Source: Belnapia rosea
Lineage (GTDB): Bacteria > Pseudomonadota > Alphaproteobacteria > Acetobacterales > Acetobacteraceae
Assembly (NCBI RefSeq): GCF_900101615.1
Contig: NZ_FMZX01000004.1
Location: 1-64,000, forward strand
DNA: 64,000 nt
Reading direction: 5' to 3'
This document shows, one piece after another, positions 47,232 to 55,463 of this stretch. Made by a program: the position numbers and the translations under genes. The first letter of the stretch is position 1. Each line of letters opens with the position of its first letter. The notes beneath the pieces are model-generated. The model saw nothing but the letters and a program-made list of their open reading frames with translations, did not search any database and was not told the origin of the DNA.

Positions 47232-47252
47232 AGGCTTTCTCCTGGAAGGGGA

Positions 47253-47699
47253 TCAGGCCAGCGGCGAGCCGGCGACGGTGAACCAGAGGGTGACGGGGAC
47301 GGCGGCAGCGCGGGCTGCGGCGGCGCCCTCGAACTCGACGTCCTCGAAGGATGCGCTACCGGGCTGCGCCCATTCCACAGCCCCGCCGAGGGTGCGGTTG
47401 GCGGTGATGGCGGCAGCGATATCCACCAGCAGCGCATCGAGCAGGGTGTTGCGCGCGGCGGGCGTGGCGCCGGCGGCGGTGATTTCCACCTCGGCGCGGT
47501 GCTCGATCTGCCAGGCCAACGGGGAGAGGACGGGTGTCTCCTCCACCGTCTCGCCATCGCGGACCACGACCAGTCCACCGGCGGGAATGCGCTGCAGGAT
47601 GGTTTCATCGCGCAGAACGATCGGCGCCGGGTTGCGGGCTGCCAGCGACGCAATCAGCCGACTGAGCAGCGCGGCGATGGCGGTTTCGCGCGCGCTCAC
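47253..47699 (-). CDS. Tail terminator-like protein
   Basis: A 148-residue protein just before the tail tube. It reads AIAALLSRLIASLAARNPAP, then ETVEETPVLSPLAWQIEHRA and ARNTLLDALLVDIAAAITAN, the helix-strand layout of tail terminator/completion proteins. The start is GTG overlapping the preceding stop (GTGA). Assigned by position and pattern. Confidence 0.68.
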   Translation of the reverse strand: MSARETAIAALLSRLIASLAARNPAPIVLRDETILQRIPAGGLVVVRDGETVEETPVLSPLAWQIEHRAEVEITAAGATPAARNTLLDALLVDIAAAITANRTLGGAVEWAQPGSASFEDVEFEGAAAARAAAVPVTLWFTVAGSPLA

Positions 47700-48421
47700 G
47701 CTGCCCTCCCGCTCTCGCGTTCCCAGGCCGCCACGAACCGTGCCGGGAGCCTACGCAGCCCACGCTCCGCCGCGCCGCGCACGTCCAGCCGCTTGGCCAG
47801 CTTCACCTGGGGCAGCAGCAGGAACATCGGCACCATCCCCTGCGCTAGCAGCCCGCGCGCCCAAGCCTCGCGCCTCTTGCGGTTCGCGGTGCCGACCTCG
47901 GTCACGCCGCCGGCCACCAGCCGCGTGCGACGCCGGCGCCCGGTCTGCTCGCCCTGCCGCAGCGGCAGGCACCACACGAAGCCGCGGCCCGACTTGAAGG
48001 GCCGGAGGAAGGCCTGGCCGGACGCGAGCATCTGGGCGGGCGTCACCCGCATGCCCTTCTCGCCGCGGCCCCTGCGCCCCCGGGCCGCATTGAAGCCGGT
48101 CGGAATGGCAAGGAACTTTCGCCCACCCTTGGCGCGGATCAGTGCGCCGCGCTCGAAGGCGTCGATGACGCTGGGCACCTTCGTGAAGACCAGGCCGGCC
48201 GGCCGCAGCGACTGCCCGGACCGCGGGAAGATCATCGACCGCCAGGCATTGGCGATACCGCGCGCGTTGCCCGAGAAAGCGGTGGTAACTTGCCTGCGCA
48301 GCTCGGCCTTCACCTGATCTGTTTCGGCGCGGATCGCAGTCATCGCCGCGCGCTCGCCGGCGCGGACCTCGTCCGCCAGCACCTTGCGGAGGTCGCCCAC
48401 GATGCTGGCGCCGAGGCGCAT
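47696..48421 (-). CDS. DUF6441-like head-tail protein
   Basis: A 241-residue basic protein of the type called DUF6441 in alphaproteobacterial phages: MRLGASIVGDLRKVLADEVR, then VIDAFERGALIRAKGGRKFL and AIPTGFNAARGR. Positioned between connector and terminator genes it probably belongs to the neck or tail-completion set. Rich in Arg. It overlaps the terminator gene by 4 bases. Confidence 0.65.
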   Translation of the reverse strand: MRLGASIVGDLRKVLADEVRAGERAAMTAIRAETDQVKAELRRQVTTAFSGNARGIANAWRSMIFPRSGQSLRPAGLVFTKVPSVIDAFERGALIRAKGGRKFLAIPTGFNAARGRRGRGEKGMRVTPAQMLASGQAFLRPFKSGRGFVWCLPLRQGEQTGRRRRTRLVAGGVTEVGTANRKRREAWARGLLAQGMVPMFLLLPQVKLAKRLDVRGAAERGLRRLPARFVAAWERESGRAA

Positions 48422-48424
48422 GGA

Positions 48425-48724
48425 TCAGCGCCCGCCGAACTTGCGGCTGAGGATCCGCAGCAGCAGGTCGTGCAGGGCGGCATAGCCGAGCGTGCCGGCC
48501 AGCCAGGCCACCGCGAACAGCCACCAGCCATCGAGCTCGAAGGCATGCGCGATGAGCCAGGCACCCGTGCCCAGGCTGCCGCCGGCTAGCGCGTGCAGCA
48601 GATAGGCGCGGGTCAGCAGCGGTCGGTCGGTGGAGGAGAAGCGCGCCATCGCCCCGAGCGCACCCAGGGCGCCGGCGAGCAGCGCCTCGCCGACGATGCT
48701 GCCAATGCGCTCCGGGTCGATCAT
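48425..48724 (-). CDS. Holin-like small membrane protein
   Basis: A 99-residue protein with three hydrophobic segments (about 11-26, 40-60 and 66-90) and a short basic tail (LLLRILSRKFGGR), as in class I holins. It lies close to the endolysin gene, as expected for a lysis pair, though the lysis genes here are inside the head-tail joining region rather than at the end of the operon. Confidence 0.65.
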   Translation of the reverse strand: MIDPERIGSIVGEALLAGALGALGAMARFSSTDRPLLTRAYLLHALAGGSLGTGAWLIAHAFELDGWWLFAVAWLAGTLGYAALHDLLLRILSRKFGGR

Positions 48725-48734
48725 GGCGGTGCTC

Positions 48735-49043
48735 CTATCGGCGGCAGAAGACGCGCCAGGCGATGCCCGCGGCGTCGCGCTCGGCGTGCTGGACGGTCAG
48801 GATGTCGGCGCCGAGGGTGAAGGTGTCGTCCGCCTCGAGGCTGGGCAGCACGGCAATGGCGACGGTCAGGACATCGCTGGCCTGGATCACGCTGGTGCCG
48901 AAGGCATCGCCCAGCCGGTCCGGCGCCGAGTGGACCACGCGGAGCAGGACCGGCGCCCCGCTCCCGCCCGCGCGATAGGTCGCATCTGTGCCGATGTTCG
49001 GATCCGCGGCCAGCGCGTCCATAGCCGCGGCAAAGGCGCTCAC
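48735..49043 (-). CDS. Head-tail attachment-like protein
   Basis: A 102-residue protein reading SAFAAAMDALAADPNIGTDA, then VLLRVVHSAPDRLGDAFGTS and DDTFTLGADILTVQHAERDA. It resembles small beta-sandwich head-tail joining proteins of the gpFII type (phage attach). It overlaps the endolysin stop by 4 bases. Moderate certainty from position and pattern. Confidence 0.6.
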   Translation of the reverse strand: MSAFAAAMDALAADPNIGTDATYRAGGSGAPVLLRVVHSAPDRLGDAFGTSVIQASDVLTVAIAVLPSLEADDTFTLGADILTVQHAERDAAGIAWRVFCRR

Positions 49044-49678
49044 GCCGGCCGCCGCAGCCGCCAGGCGAGCACGCCGACCACCGCGGCGGCGATGACCGCG
49101 ATGGCCACCGCCGGTGCCAGCGTGCCCAGCGCCTGGATGGCGGGGGCGGCCTGCGCCACGGCGGTGGCGATGCCCGCCGCGTCCACCAGCACCGCGCCGC
49201 GGCCGGTGCCGGTGGCGGCAGCGACCTCCCGCAGCGTCACCGGTGGCGCCGGCGGCACGCCGGCCAGGGTCAGGGCCCGATCAATCACCGGTGCCGGATA
49301 GGACAGCCCGGCGCATTCGTGGTGGATAATGGCCTCGACCAGCGGGCGGAGGTGCTCGTGCCGATGCAGGCCGATCGTATCATCCGGTCCGACGCCGATC
49401 CGCTGCGCCACCACCGCGATATAGGCCGCGGTGTCGTTCTCCACCTTGGGCGCCCAGCGCTCGATGATCGCGCGCGGCGTGCGCAGGTTATGCCGGTCCT
49501 GGTAGGTGACCAGCAGGGCCGCCAGCGCGCGGATGCCGAACTCATGGCTGGTGAAGCGGCAGAAGCGCCCGTCCGAGGGCGGATCGACCAGTCCCTGCCA
49601 TTTGTTGGCCGGGACGTGCTCGATGTTGCCCGGGTTGCGGTTGCGGTAGCCCCGCGTGGCCTTCGGATCGATGCTCAC
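49040..49678 (-). CDS. Endolysin-like protein with C-terminal TM
   Basis: A 212-residue protein. Residues about 5-120 carry RGYRNRNPGNIEHVPANKWQ, GRFCRFTSHEFGIRALAALL and IIERWAPKVENDTAAYIAVV, a block found in phage structural/lysis proteins with a lysozyme-like fold. The C-terminal segment LAPAVAIAVIAAAVVGVLAW, followed by RLRRPA, is a TM with a positive end. A TM-anchored lysis enzyme of this order is unusual. The start is GTG overlapping the cement gene stop (GTGA). Confidence 0.7.
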   Translation of the reverse strand: MSIDPKATRGYRNRNPGNIEHVPANKWQGLVDPPSDGRFCRFTSHEFGIRALAALLVTYQDRHNLRTPRAIIERWAPKVENDTAAYIAVVAQRIGVGPDDTIGLHRHEHLRPLVEAIIHHECAGLSYPAPVIDRALTLAGVPPAPPVTLREVAAATGTGRGAVLVDAAGIATAVAQAAPAIQALGTLAPAVAIAVIAAAVVGVLAWRLRRPA

Positions 49679-50022
49679 GTGCCGAGCGCCGGCACGCGGT
49701 TGAGCCACACCCGGACGGTGGTGTCCGCCGCAAGCGCCGCCAGGCTGGCGATGCCGACCTGGAAATTGCCGGTGGCGGTGGTCGTGATGCGCCGGTTGGT
49801 GTTGTCCCAGAAGACGCGCGCACCCGCGGTGATGGCGAGCGCCGGCTCCTTGGTGATGTCGAACACGCCCTGGGTGGCGGCCTCGATGATGGCGTTCTGC
49901 GCGCCATCGACCGCGGCGACGCCGAAGAGCGCGCCGACCAGGACGCCCTGGCCGGAGAGGATGCCGCCCGCATAGGGAACGGCGATGGCCAGGCTGTTGC
50001 CCGGCTGGACGTAGTTGCGCAT
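49675..50022 (-). CDS. Capsid cement protein (DUF2190)
   Basis: A 115-residue protein of the DUF2190 type: NYVQPGNSLAIAVPYAGGIL, then GVLVGALFGVAAVDGAQNAI and RVFWDNTNRRITTTATGNFQ, then VGIASLAALAADTTVRVWLN. Such small trimeric proteins decorate HK97-type heads. It follows the capsid gene after an 82-bp gap containing a strong hairpin. Confidence 0.82.
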   Translation of the reverse strand: MRNYVQPGNSLAIAVPYAGGILSGQGVLVGALFGVAAVDGAQNAIIEAATQGVFDITKEPALAITAGARVFWDNTNRRITTTATGNFQVGIASLAALAADTTVRVWLNRVPALGT

Positions 50023-50042
50023 GGAAATGGGAGCTCCAGAAA

Positions 50043-50072
50043 CGCAGAAGGCGTCCCGAAGGACGCCCTCTG
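50043..50072 (-). terminator. UUCG hairpin between capsid and cement genes
   Basis: On the minus strand a 13-bp stem with one G-U pair (arms 50072-50060 and 50055-50043) closes on a C(UUCG)G tetraloop, a very stable fold. It lies between the capsid stop and the cement start. Without a long U run it may act as a partial terminator or RNA-processing block that sets the expression ratio. Confidence 0.6.
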
Positions 50073-50104
50073 CATAGGTTCACGATGGGAGAGAGCAGCC
50101 GGGA

Positions 50105-52213
50105 TCAGGTCCCCGGATTGAACCAGGCGCCGCGCCAGTCGATGGCCCCGACACCGAAGTCGAAGATCACCGAGACCTCGACACCGTCGACGCCTTGGAC
50201 ATTGCCGGTGGTGACCTGCGGCCCCTCCGCGCCGTTGAGATAGCCGTAGACGTAGACGGGTGCGGCGAAGGGATCGGAGAACAGGTACCAGCGGTTGGCG
50301 GGGATCAGCGGCTCGACCAGCGGCTGCACGAAGCCGGCATAGACGTTGGCGTTGCTGGTCTGTGTCGCCTGGACCGAGACCGTGAGCTGCCGGGCGGCGA
50401 GTTCCTGGTTCGGCCCGACCAGCAGGCGCATCTGCGACCCCACCGCGATGGGCAGCCCATCGAGCGTCCGCTGGCGCATCACGGCGGCACGTCCGAGCGC
50501 CAGGTTCGGCAGGTCGAGCAGGGTGCCGGCGCCCGCCTTGTTGAGCCGAGCGGCGCCGGTGGCAAAGACCGGCGCGGCGCCGGTGACCAGCGTCGGGCCG
50601 TCGCCGTTGGCGCTGTTCACGAGCGCATAGGCCGTGGCGTTCTCGAAGTCGGCCACGCGCCGGCCGATCATGCTGGCGAAATCTGTGAAGGCGCCGAGAT
50701 CGTCGTTGACCAGCATCTGCCGCGTCACGCGGATGCGCCGCGCGAAGGTCTGCAGGAACACGAGCTCCTGGCTTTCCGACATGGTGCCGGCCTGGATCTC
50801 GCCGTTCTCGGACAGCGCCACGAGGTTGGGGAAGTCACCCACGCGCAGGTGGCGGTGCGGCTTGAAGTCCCGGAAATCGCGGCGAAGGAACAGCGTGCGA
50901 TAGGTCGGCTGTGCCGGCGCGTAGGCCGCCAGCAGCATCTTGTTGGCCGCGGCCGAGAGCAGCGCGGGGAAGTCGCTGGTGGTGTGGAATGCGCGCTCGG
51001 CCAGGATGGTGGGGTTGCGCGGGATGTTGCGCTCCCCCCGCGCGCGAAGCAGTTCGCCCATCATGTCGGAGGGGCGCCAGCCCATGAACTCGACGTGGCG
51101 GCCGGCGCCAGGGCCAGTGCTGGGCACCTGGTAGCCGGGCATGGAGCGGGCGGCGAGCGCCTCAGCCATGGCGTCGAGCAGGCTGGCCGGATCGTCGTTG
51201 CCCGGGCCGGTCTCGGGACGCGCCGGGAGGGAGGGCCGCGGCGCGTTCTGTGCGAAGACGTCCCACAGGCGGCCGCGCAGCACCTCGGGCGAGATGCGGT
51301 CGCGGATGGCGGCCTCGCGCATGGTGTCGAGCATGTCGGGGGTCACCAGGCCACGGGCGCCGGCGAGCACCGGCTCGTAGGCGGCGATGCGCTCGACCGC
51401 GGCGCGGTCCGCCTCGGCACGGATGGCGTCGAGGTCTGGAGTCGGCAGTGCGGCACCGATCGGCTCGGGCGGGGTGGCGGGTGCGGTGGTCACGGGGATC
51501 TCCTGGGGCGTGTGTGCGACGGGCGGCGCCGGCGGCGCCGGCGCGGGATCCGGCGAAGCCGGCGTCGTCTCGGGCATGGTGGGTTCTTCGGTCAGGGCGG
51601 GTTCGATGGCGGTGTCGGAGGTGCCCTGGTCCCCCTCGCCTCGGATCACGGCCAGGCCGTCGACGGGGACGGGCACGATCGAGATCTCGTAGGGCTCCCA
51701 ATCCACCGCGCGGTGGATGGTCTGGCCGGTGGCGGCATCGGGCCGGGGCTCGTAGCGATGCACCCGGTAGCCGACGCTGACAGACTGCAGCGTCCCGTCG
51801 GCGACCCGCTGCCAGACCGGCTCCACGTCATCGGCGCCGCTGAACTGAAGCGTGGCGTAGCCGCGGCCGGCCTCGAGGCGGGCCGCGGTGACGCGGCCCA
51901 GCACATCGCGTGTGCCGGCACGGCGGTGTGTGTCCAGCACGGGCGCCCGACCCGAGCGCAGCGCATCCATGCGCACCGCCTCGGGCCGCATATCGAGCTC
52001 CTCGATGATGGGACCGAGCGGCGGGACGAAGTTGCGGGCGCGGGCGCCAGTGCTCCAAACCACCCCGACGGTGCGGGCCGCGCGATTGACCGTAACGGGC
52101 GCCGCCAGGGCGCGGCAGGCCACGATCGATTGCCCAGCGGTGGGAAGTCGATCGGGCGCAGCGTCGGGATCCGGCGCGGGGCTGGGCCCCGCCGGTTCGA
52201 TCGGTTCTGTCAT
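50105..52213 (-). CDS. Fused prohead protease and major capsid protein
   Basis: A 702-residue fusion. Residues about 30-195 are a U35/S78-type prohead protease: RMDALRSGRAPVLDTHRRAG with His96, then GTLQSVSVGYRVHRYEP with candidate Ser144/146. Residues about 200-360 are a Pro/Ala-rich and helical scaffold-like linker. From about 370 the HK97-type capsid follows (VEFMGWRPSDMMGELLRARG, DFRDFKPHRHLRVGDFPNLV, RRIRVTRQMLVNDDLGAFTD, ending FDFGVGAIDWRGAWFNPG). All three assembly functions sit in one chain, released by self-cleavage. Known in some phages but not the usual layout. Confidence 0.85.
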   Translation of the reverse strand: MTEPIEPAGPSPAPDPDAAPDRLPTAGQSIVACRALAAPVTVNRAARTVGVVWSTGARARNFVPPLGPIIEELDMRPEAVRMDALRSGRAPVLDTHRRAGTRDVLGRVTAARLEAGRGYATLQFSGADDVEPVWQRVADGTLQSVSVGYRVHRYEPRPDAATGQTIHRAVDWEPYEISIVPVPVDGLAVIRGEGDQGTSDTAIEPALTEEPTMPETTPASPDPAPAPPAPPVAHTPQEIPVTTAPATPPEPIGAALPTPDLDAIRAEADRAAVERIAAYEPVLAGARGLVTPDMLDTMREAAIRDRISPEVLRGRLWDVFAQNAPRPSLPARPETGPGNDDPASLLDAMAEALAARSMPGYQVPSTGPGAGRHVEFMGWRPSDMMGELLRARGERNIPRNPTILAERAFHTTSDFPALLSAAANKMLLAAYAPAQPTYRTLFLRRDFRDFKPHRHLRVGDFPNLVALSENGEIQAGTMSESQELVFLQTFARRIRVTRQMLVNDDLGAFTDFASMIGRRVADFENATAYALVNSANGDGPTLVTGAAPVFATGAARLNKAGAGTLLDLPNLALGRAAVMRQRTLDGLPIAVGSQMRLLVGPNQELAARQLTVSVQATQTSNANVYAGFVQPLVEPLIPANRWYLFSDPFAAPVYVYGYLNGAEGPQVTTGNVQGVDGVEVSVIFDFGVGAIDWRGAWFNPGT

Positions 52214-52229
52214 GAGGAAGGTCCTGGGC

Positions 52230-53717
52230 TTAGGGCGCCGTGAAGCCCTGGAGGTTAGCGATCACCACCGCGCCGGCCGTCAGCGCCTGGATGTTCAGTG
52301 CGGCATTCGCGGTGGTGCGGAGCGGGGTCGGGAAGTCGATGTTGGTGGGGCCGAGATTGGCCGGCAGCAGCGCGCGCCAGACCGGCGTGGTGCCGTCGCG
52401 GATCTGGAACTCCGTGGCCGTGGCGCTGGCGTTCTGTACCTGCATCCCGGTCACGTAGCGGCGGATGCCAGCACCGCCCGCGGCCTGCACCGCGGTGTCG
52501 CTGCCGGTGGCGATGCCGGCCAGCGGGCCCGCATAGGTCCAGTCGGCCTCGGGGATGGCATAGGGCTTGGTGACGATCGCACCGATCAGCGTCGCCAGCA
52601 GGTCGACACCGCGCGCTGTCGTCACTGCCACGGGGTTCGCTGAATAGCCCGTGGCCGCCAGCACCGGCACGGCACCCGCCGTGTTGCGCGCCTGGCCGCC
52701 GACCACGCTGAGCGCGGGGGCGGCGGCGCTGAGCACGTTGACCCCGATACCCTGGCCGGCGACCGCGTTTGCGCGACCGGCGGTGATGGCGGTGGTGAGC
52801 TCGGCATAGTCGGAGATCGAGACGAACTGCAGCCGCAGGTCGGTGTTCGAGGCCGGCGCCAGGTTGCGACTGATCGTCGCCCAGCCGGTATTCACATAGG
52901 CGCCGGTGAAGCTCGACCCGATCAGGTCGAAGTTGCTCGCGTCGATGACCGTGATGGTGAAGGTGCCATTCGCCCCCGGCACGCCGGCGACATTGGCCAC
53001 CGTCACGGAATCCGAGGTCGCATAGCCATGCGCGGCGCGGGTGATGCGCACTGCGCCGCTGCCGTTGTTCGCCACCGCCGAGATGCCATGGAAGATCTGC
53101 CGGTTCCGCACGCGGATGCGAAGGCGATACAGCGCCGAGGGGTCGGGCAGCTGTTGCTGGCGGGCGTAGGAGTTGGCACGCAGGCCGGTGCCGTCGAGCG
53201 CGCGGCCGTGGAAGTAGCATTCGTCGCTGTTGGGCTCGAGCTCCAGCACCGACCAGCCGGCCGGCGCGGTGGTGGGGATAGTGACACCGGAGGCGGTGCC
53301 GAGCCGCGGCGCTGCATCGCTGCCGACCTCGTAGTTCGCCAGGGTCGCGCTGATTCCGTCCAGGCGCCAGGCGACGATGTTGCGCTCGTCGGGCACGCCT
53401 GTTTCTGGCGTGACGCTGGTGAGTTCCAGCCAGGCGGTTTGGCCGGCGATGCGCTGACTGAGGTTCAGCGCCACCATCGCCCGCAGCGGCAACATGAAGC
53501 TCTGGCGGCTGAGCAGGACCAGCTCGTCATCCAACGTCGTGCCGGTGGAGATCAGCGCGGTGCCGTTCGCCACGGACAGCGTCATGCCGCTGCCGGTGGA
53601 GAGCACCTCCCAGCGGGTCGGGTTGATCGCGTCGCCACCAAAATTGTCGCGGAAGCGCCGGCGCATGCTTTTGACCCGGAGCATGTCGTCGGCCCAGTCA
53701 TAGCCGCCTGGGATCAT
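52230..53717 (-). CDS. Virion protein with FCCH-like beta domain
   Basis: A 495-residue protein between portal and protease-capsid. The first half reads RRRFRDNFGGDAINPTRWEV and DERNIVAWRLDGISATLANY, a lectin-like beta-sandwich. At about 215-275 comes RAAHGYATSDSVTVANVAGV, then PGANGTFTITVIDASNFDLI, the pattern of FCCH-type phage domains. The last 170 residues are Ala/Thr-rich. Probably a head decoration or fibre. Its position inside the head module is odd for an adhesin. Confidence 0.6.
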   Translation of the reverse strand: MIPGGYDWADDMLRVKSMRRRFRDNFGGDAINPTRWEVLSTGSGMTLSVANGTALISTGTTLDDELVLLSRQSFMLPLRAMVALNLSQRIAGQTAWLELTSVTPETGVPDERNIVAWRLDGISATLANYEVGSDAAPRLGTASGVTIPTTAPAGWSVLELEPNSDECYFHGRALDGTGLRANSYARQQQLPDPSALYRLRIRVRNRQIFHGISAVANNGSGAVRITRAAHGYATSDSVTVANVAGVPGANGTFTITVIDASNFDLIGSSFTGAYVNTGWATISRNLAPASNTDLRLQFVSISDYAELTTAITAGRANAVAGQGIGVNVLSAAAPALSVVGGQARNTAGAVPVLAATGYSANPVAVTTARGVDLLATLIGAIVTKPYAIPEADWTYAGPLAGIATGSDTAVQAAGGAGIRRYVTGMQVQNASATATEFQIRDGTTPVWRALLPANLGPTNIDFPTPLRTTANAALNIQALTAGAVVIANLQGFTAP

Positions 53718-55216
53718 GGGGAAGCTCCTGGATTGGGGGCGGCGCCCGCATCGGCCGGTGCATCAGCACGGGGCGATGCGGCACCGGTGGCGGCGATCTC
53801 GATGGCGGTGAGCTGGGCGGCGTCCTGGGCCGCGCCGGACTTGGCGACGCGGCGCGGATCGCTGTCGAGCGAGAGGCCCGCCTCATCGAGCAGGGCATTG
53901 GCCTCGCGGATCATCTCGACGACCTGGCGGAAGTCGTAGCCAAAGGCGCCGACCGCCTCGGGCTGCGGCACGAAGCCCGCGCGCACCTGCGCAATGAGCG
54001 CCGTGGTGTCCTTGAGCGGATCGATCATCTCGTGCGCCGGGGGGACGTGCGACAGGCCCTCAGGCACGTCAGCACCCCAGAGCCCGAGCAGCGCGCCCTG
54101 CGCGTGGAAGCGGTCCGCGATCGGCCGCACCAGCATCGGGATGAGCATGCCGTACTGCACCTGCTCGCACAGGCGGCGGAACTCGATCTTGCCGGCGCGC
54201 AGGCTGGAGTAGTTCGCCTGAGTGAGATCGCCGGCGACCTGGTCGTAGGTGAGGCCGGTGCCGACCGCGGAAGCCTCCAGCGCGCGCCGCGCGAAGGCGG
54301 CATGCGATCCACCCCCACTCGGATTGACCACCTCCACCGAGCCCATGCCCCTGCGGTACAAGATCATGCCGGGCTCGAAGCTCTCGACCGTCCGGCCCTG
54401 GGCGTCGCGCAGCAGGCCCGACGCCGGGCCGGTCATGGCCTCGTCGCCATCCTCCGAGACGACCGCGGCCAGGCAGGCCTCAATCTTCGCCTTCATGAGC
54501 AGGGCAGCCTCGTAATCGCCGAGGTCGCGCAGCCGGGTCAGCACCGGCGCCAGCCAGGACACGTCGCGCAGCTGGCCGGGGCGGCGCTTGCGGTAGATGT
54601 GCAGCACGTCGCGGGCCGGCACCGCCTCGCTGGTGAGCCGACCGCCCGAGGGGGTCAGCCAGGAGGCGCCGGGGTGGATGCGGTGCAGCCAGTAGGCGGC
54701 GGGCTCGCCAGCGTCGCCAAGGGCGATGCCCTGCAGCGTGGGCAGGCCCTCGACTACCCCGTTGCGGGCGGTGTCGAGGTGATCGCTCTCCAGCACCTGG
54801 AGCCGCAGGCCGATCGGGTTGGTCGGTGTGATGGCGGCGGGCAGCAGCCGGACGAAGCACTCACCGCTCTCGACCACCGCGCGCATGACCAGCGCCTGCA
54901 GGCCGTAGAGGTCGAGCCGCCCCTCGGCGTCACAGGCCGTGCTGTCCGACCAGCGGCGCCAGGCCTCGGCATGCGGCTTGTCTGGCCAGCGGGTGGTGAT
55001 GCCGGCTCCCACCGCGTTCCCGGTCCAGAGATCGACGATGCGGGCCGCGTAGGGGTCGTTGCGCACGGCGTCGCGGGCGCGGCGCGCGACGGTGGGCGCC
55101 GCAGCACCGACCTCCGCCGTGGCGCTGCTGCCGGAAGCAGCCCAGCTCGAGGCGCGGCTGTCCTGGGCGGCGGCATAACCCCGGAGCGCGTACCAGGCAT
55201 CACGAAGGCGGCCCAT
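53714..55216 (-). CDS. Portal protein, lambda family
   Basis: A 500-residue portal protein of the lambda gpB type. Visible are DAVRNDPYAARIVDLWTGNA, VVESGECFVRLLPA, DVLHIYRKRRPGQLRDVSWL, LLMKAKIEACLAAVVSEDG, LTYDQVAGDLTQANYSSLRA and FGYDFRQVVEMIREANALL. These match the stem, wing and clip segments of the family. It forms the dodecameric DNA channel of the head. The ATG at 55216 shares its A with the TGA of the connector gene (TGATG). Confidence 0.93.
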   Translation of the reverse strand: MGRLRDAWYALRGYAAAQDSRASSWAASGSSATAEVGAAAPTVARRARDAVRNDPYAARIVDLWTGNAVGAGITTRWPDKPHAEAWRRWSDSTACDAEGRLDLYGLQALVMRAVVESGECFVRLLPAAITPTNPIGLRLQVLESDHLDTARNGVVEGLPTLQGIALGDAGEPAAYWLHRIHPGASWLTPSGGRLTSEAVPARDVLHIYRKRRPGQLRDVSWLAPVLTRLRDLGDYEAALLMKAKIEACLAAVVSEDGDEAMTGPASGLLRDAQGRTVESFEPGMILYRRGMGSVEVVNPSGGGSHAAFARRALEASAVGTGLTYDQVAGDLTQANYSSLRAGKIEFRRLCEQVQYGMLIPMLVRPIADRFHAQGALLGLWGADVPEGLSHVPPAHEMIDPLKDTTALIAQVRAGFVPQPEAVGAFGYDFRQVVEMIREANALLDEAGLSLDSDPRRVAKSGAAQDAAQLTAIEIAATGAASPRADAPADAGAAPNPGASP

Positions 55217-55452
55217 CACCTGGTTCCCTCGCGGGAGAAGCTGGCGAAGGTCACGCTGGGGCGGCGCGCGGCGGTGTTCTCCGCAGCGTGCAGGACGGAT
55301 AGCGCGCGGCCGAGCTCATCCAGAGAGCGGTATTCCACGGTGCGTCCGTCGAAGGTCACGCGCGTGGTGCCGCCGGTGAAGGCGGCGGCGAGCACGGCGG
55401 CACGGGTGCCAGCGGGTTGGGCCAGCGCCCAGGCGAGGACGGTGGGGTCCAT
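55216..55452 (-). CDS. gpW-like head-tail joining protein
   Basis: A 78-residue protein between large terminase and portal, the place of lambda gpW. It reads LAWALAQPAGTRAAVLAAAF, then TFDGRTVEYRSLDELGRALS, the alpha-beta-beta-alpha plan of gpW. An overlapping GTG lies one codon upstream of the ATG. Overlaps the portal start by one base. Confidence 0.8.
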   Translation of the reverse strand: MDPTVLAWALAQPAGTRAAVLAAAFTGGTTRVTFDGRTVEYRSLDELGRALSVLHAAENTAARRPSVTFASFSREGTR

Positions 55453-55463
55453 CACGTCCTCCT

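Noticed and set aside
50195-52243. Long + strand open frame of about 680 codons
   Set aside because: It is antisense to the protease-capsid gene and has the low-complexity His/Arg/Gly-rich composition typical of GC-rich shadow frames.
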